The notes beneath the pieces were generated by a model. The model searched no databases, was not told the origin of the DNA, and saw nothing but the letters and a program-made list of their open reading frames with translations. A DNA stretch of 5,295 bases. It comes from Candidatus Adiutrix sp. GTDB taxonomy: Bacteria; Desulfobacterota; Desulfarculia; Adiutricales; Adiutricaceae. The stretch lies in the NCBI GenBank assembly GCA_031283395.1, contig JAITBV010000092.1, positions 1 through 5,295 on the forward strand, written 5' to 3'. The position numbers and the translations under genes are program-made. Below are positions 4,558 through 5,295 of the stretch, one piece after another (position 1 is the stretch's first letter; each line of letters begins with the position of its first letter).

Positions 4558-5295
4558 ATGAGTCAATATCTGCTGGAAGCCTCGTATTTCCCCGGTTGCA
4601 CCATGAAGACCGGCGCCGACGAGTCCAACCGTTCCCAGGCCATCGTGCTGCAAAAAATGGGGCTGAAGTTCTACGAACTGGAAGACTGGAACTGTTGCGG
4701 CTCCTCCGCCGGCCACGCCCTGGGCCACGACATAGCCATCTCCCTGGGGGCCCGCAACCTCTCCAAGGCCCCCCTGGGCCGCCCGGTGGTGGTGCCCTGT
4801 CCCAACTGCTTCCGCAACATGTCCACGGCCCGGCATCACCTGCTGGAAGACGCGGAAGTGCGGAAAAAGAATGAGGAGGAATTCGGCCGCATCAATCTCA
4901 CCGATCCGGTCCTGAATATTTATGACCTCTACCACCATGTCTTCAACCTCGTCCGCCAGGGCACCCATACCCTGGAGGGCACCAAGCCTCTGACCGGGTT
5001 GAAGGTGGCCGTCTGGTACGGCTGCGGGGCCATGTATCCCAAGGTCTTGCGTCCGGCCGGTCCCCCGCGCGACTCTGTTGACCGCATCATCCTGGAGGCC
5101 GGGGCCGAAGCCATCACCTGGCCCTGGCCTCACCGCTGCTGCAGCGCCTTTGTTTCGGCCGTCTATCCCGAGATCGCCGAAGACATGGTTTCCCAGATCG
5201 TCAGCGGCGCGGCCGAGCAGGGGGCGGACTGCCTCGTCACCACCTGCGCCATGTGCCAGATGAACGCGGAAATGCGGGAAATGTCCATGACCAAC
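4558..5295 (+). CDS. hdrB: Heterodisulfide reductase subunit B-like protein (two CCG domains), 3'-truncated by window edge
   Basis: HdrB is the catalytic subunit that reduces a disulfide (CoM-S-S-CoB in methanogens; the substrate in bacteria is mostly unknown) on two non-cubane [4Fe-4S] clusters held by CCG domains. The frame is open from ATG 4558 to the window end, giving 246 residues (start MSQYLLEASYFPGC), with about 40-60 residues probably missing. The first CCG domain has C14, C46-C47-G and C81-P-N-C84; the second has C156 (WYGCGAMYP), C194-C195 and C230-A-M-C233. All ten expected cluster cysteines are present with normal spacing. The second pair reads CCS rather than CCG. FPGC near the N-terminus and the DCLVTTCAMCQMN segment (224-236) are typical. 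The order hdrC-hdrB matches common hdrCB operons. The missing end and the next gene, probably hdrA, lie beyond the window. A related CCG-domain protein of another oxidoreductase is possible but less likely given the HdrC partner. Confidence 0.92.
   Translation, partial: MSQYLLEASYFPGCTMKTGADESNRSQAIVLQKMGLKFYELEDWNCCGSSAGHALGHDIAISLGARNLSKAPLGRPVVVPCPNCFRNMSTARHHLLEDAEVRKKNEEEFGRINLTDPVLNIYDLYHHVFNLVRQGTHTLEGTKPLTGLKVAVWYGCGAMYPKVLRPAGPPRDSVDRIILEAGAEAITWPWPHRCCSAFVSAVYPEIAEDMVSQIVSGAAEQGADCLVTTCAMCQMNAEMREMSMTN

Noticed and set aside
3678..4559. A 293-residue minus-strand open frame covering hdrC and the intergenic region
   Set aside because: It is antisense to hdrC with its two perfect cluster motifs, has low-complexity composition and no family signature.
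4441..5133. A 230-residue minus-strand open frame opposite hdrB
   Set aside because: It is antisense to the HdrB frame, whose ten cluster cysteines are conserved; no domain is visible in the antisense product.
1..5295. Mobile elements, CRISPR arrays, tRNA or rRNA genes
   Set aside because: No transposase frame, regularly spaced repeat array, terminal repeats with target duplication, or RNA-gene signature was seen on either strand.

Overview
The window suggests a GC-rich, motile, strictly or mostly anaerobic bacterium, most likely a sulfate-reducer-type member of the Desulfobacterota (former Deltaproteobacteria). Three things point there: the flagellin N-terminus closely resembles Desulfovibrio-type flagellins as I remember them (MSLxINHNxMAxNT start, VIDEKLIRMKELAEQAATGTY stretch, KIHFGxxNSxAEDYxxVxIGD stretch); HdrC/HdrB-type electron-transfer proteins are encoded; and a cytochrome bd oxidase subunit is present, as is common in these oxygen-defended anaerobes. 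The lineage call is inference, not a search result.

Layout. Bases 2-1018 (+) are the 3' part of cydB, whose first few codons lie outside the window. Bases 1019-1092 hold a long inverted repeat that can serve as a shared terminator for two convergent genes. Bases 1093-3501 (-) encode one flagellin of 802 residues, with conserved ends and a very large variable middle that carries eight cysteines. Its start is set by an exact sigma-28 promoter at 3563-3589, which rules out the 60-residue N-terminal extension that the open frame would allow. Bases 3502-3932 are a divergent intergenic region with the flagellin promoter, phased A-tracts, a GC hairpin, an AT-rich patch with a candidate sigma-70-type promoter, and a G-rich tandem repeat in the presumed leader of the next gene. 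Bases 3933-4541 (+) encode an HdrC-like iron-sulfur protein. Bases 4558-5295 (+) encode an HdrB-like protein with two CCG domains that runs off the window end.

How the genes work together. HdrC and HdrB form an electron conduit and a thiol/disulfide-type catalytic subunit, and usually act with a flavin-bifurcating HdrA, which would be expected just downstream. cydB belongs to a separate respiratory or oxygen-defence operon. The flagellin is an isolated late flagellar gene with its own promoter and terminator. The three transcription units look independent.

I see no tRNA, rRNA, CRISPR array, insertion sequence or clearly new multi-gene system. The most unusual item is the large cysteine-bearing flagellin; the next most interesting are the regulatory structures in the divergent intergenic region.
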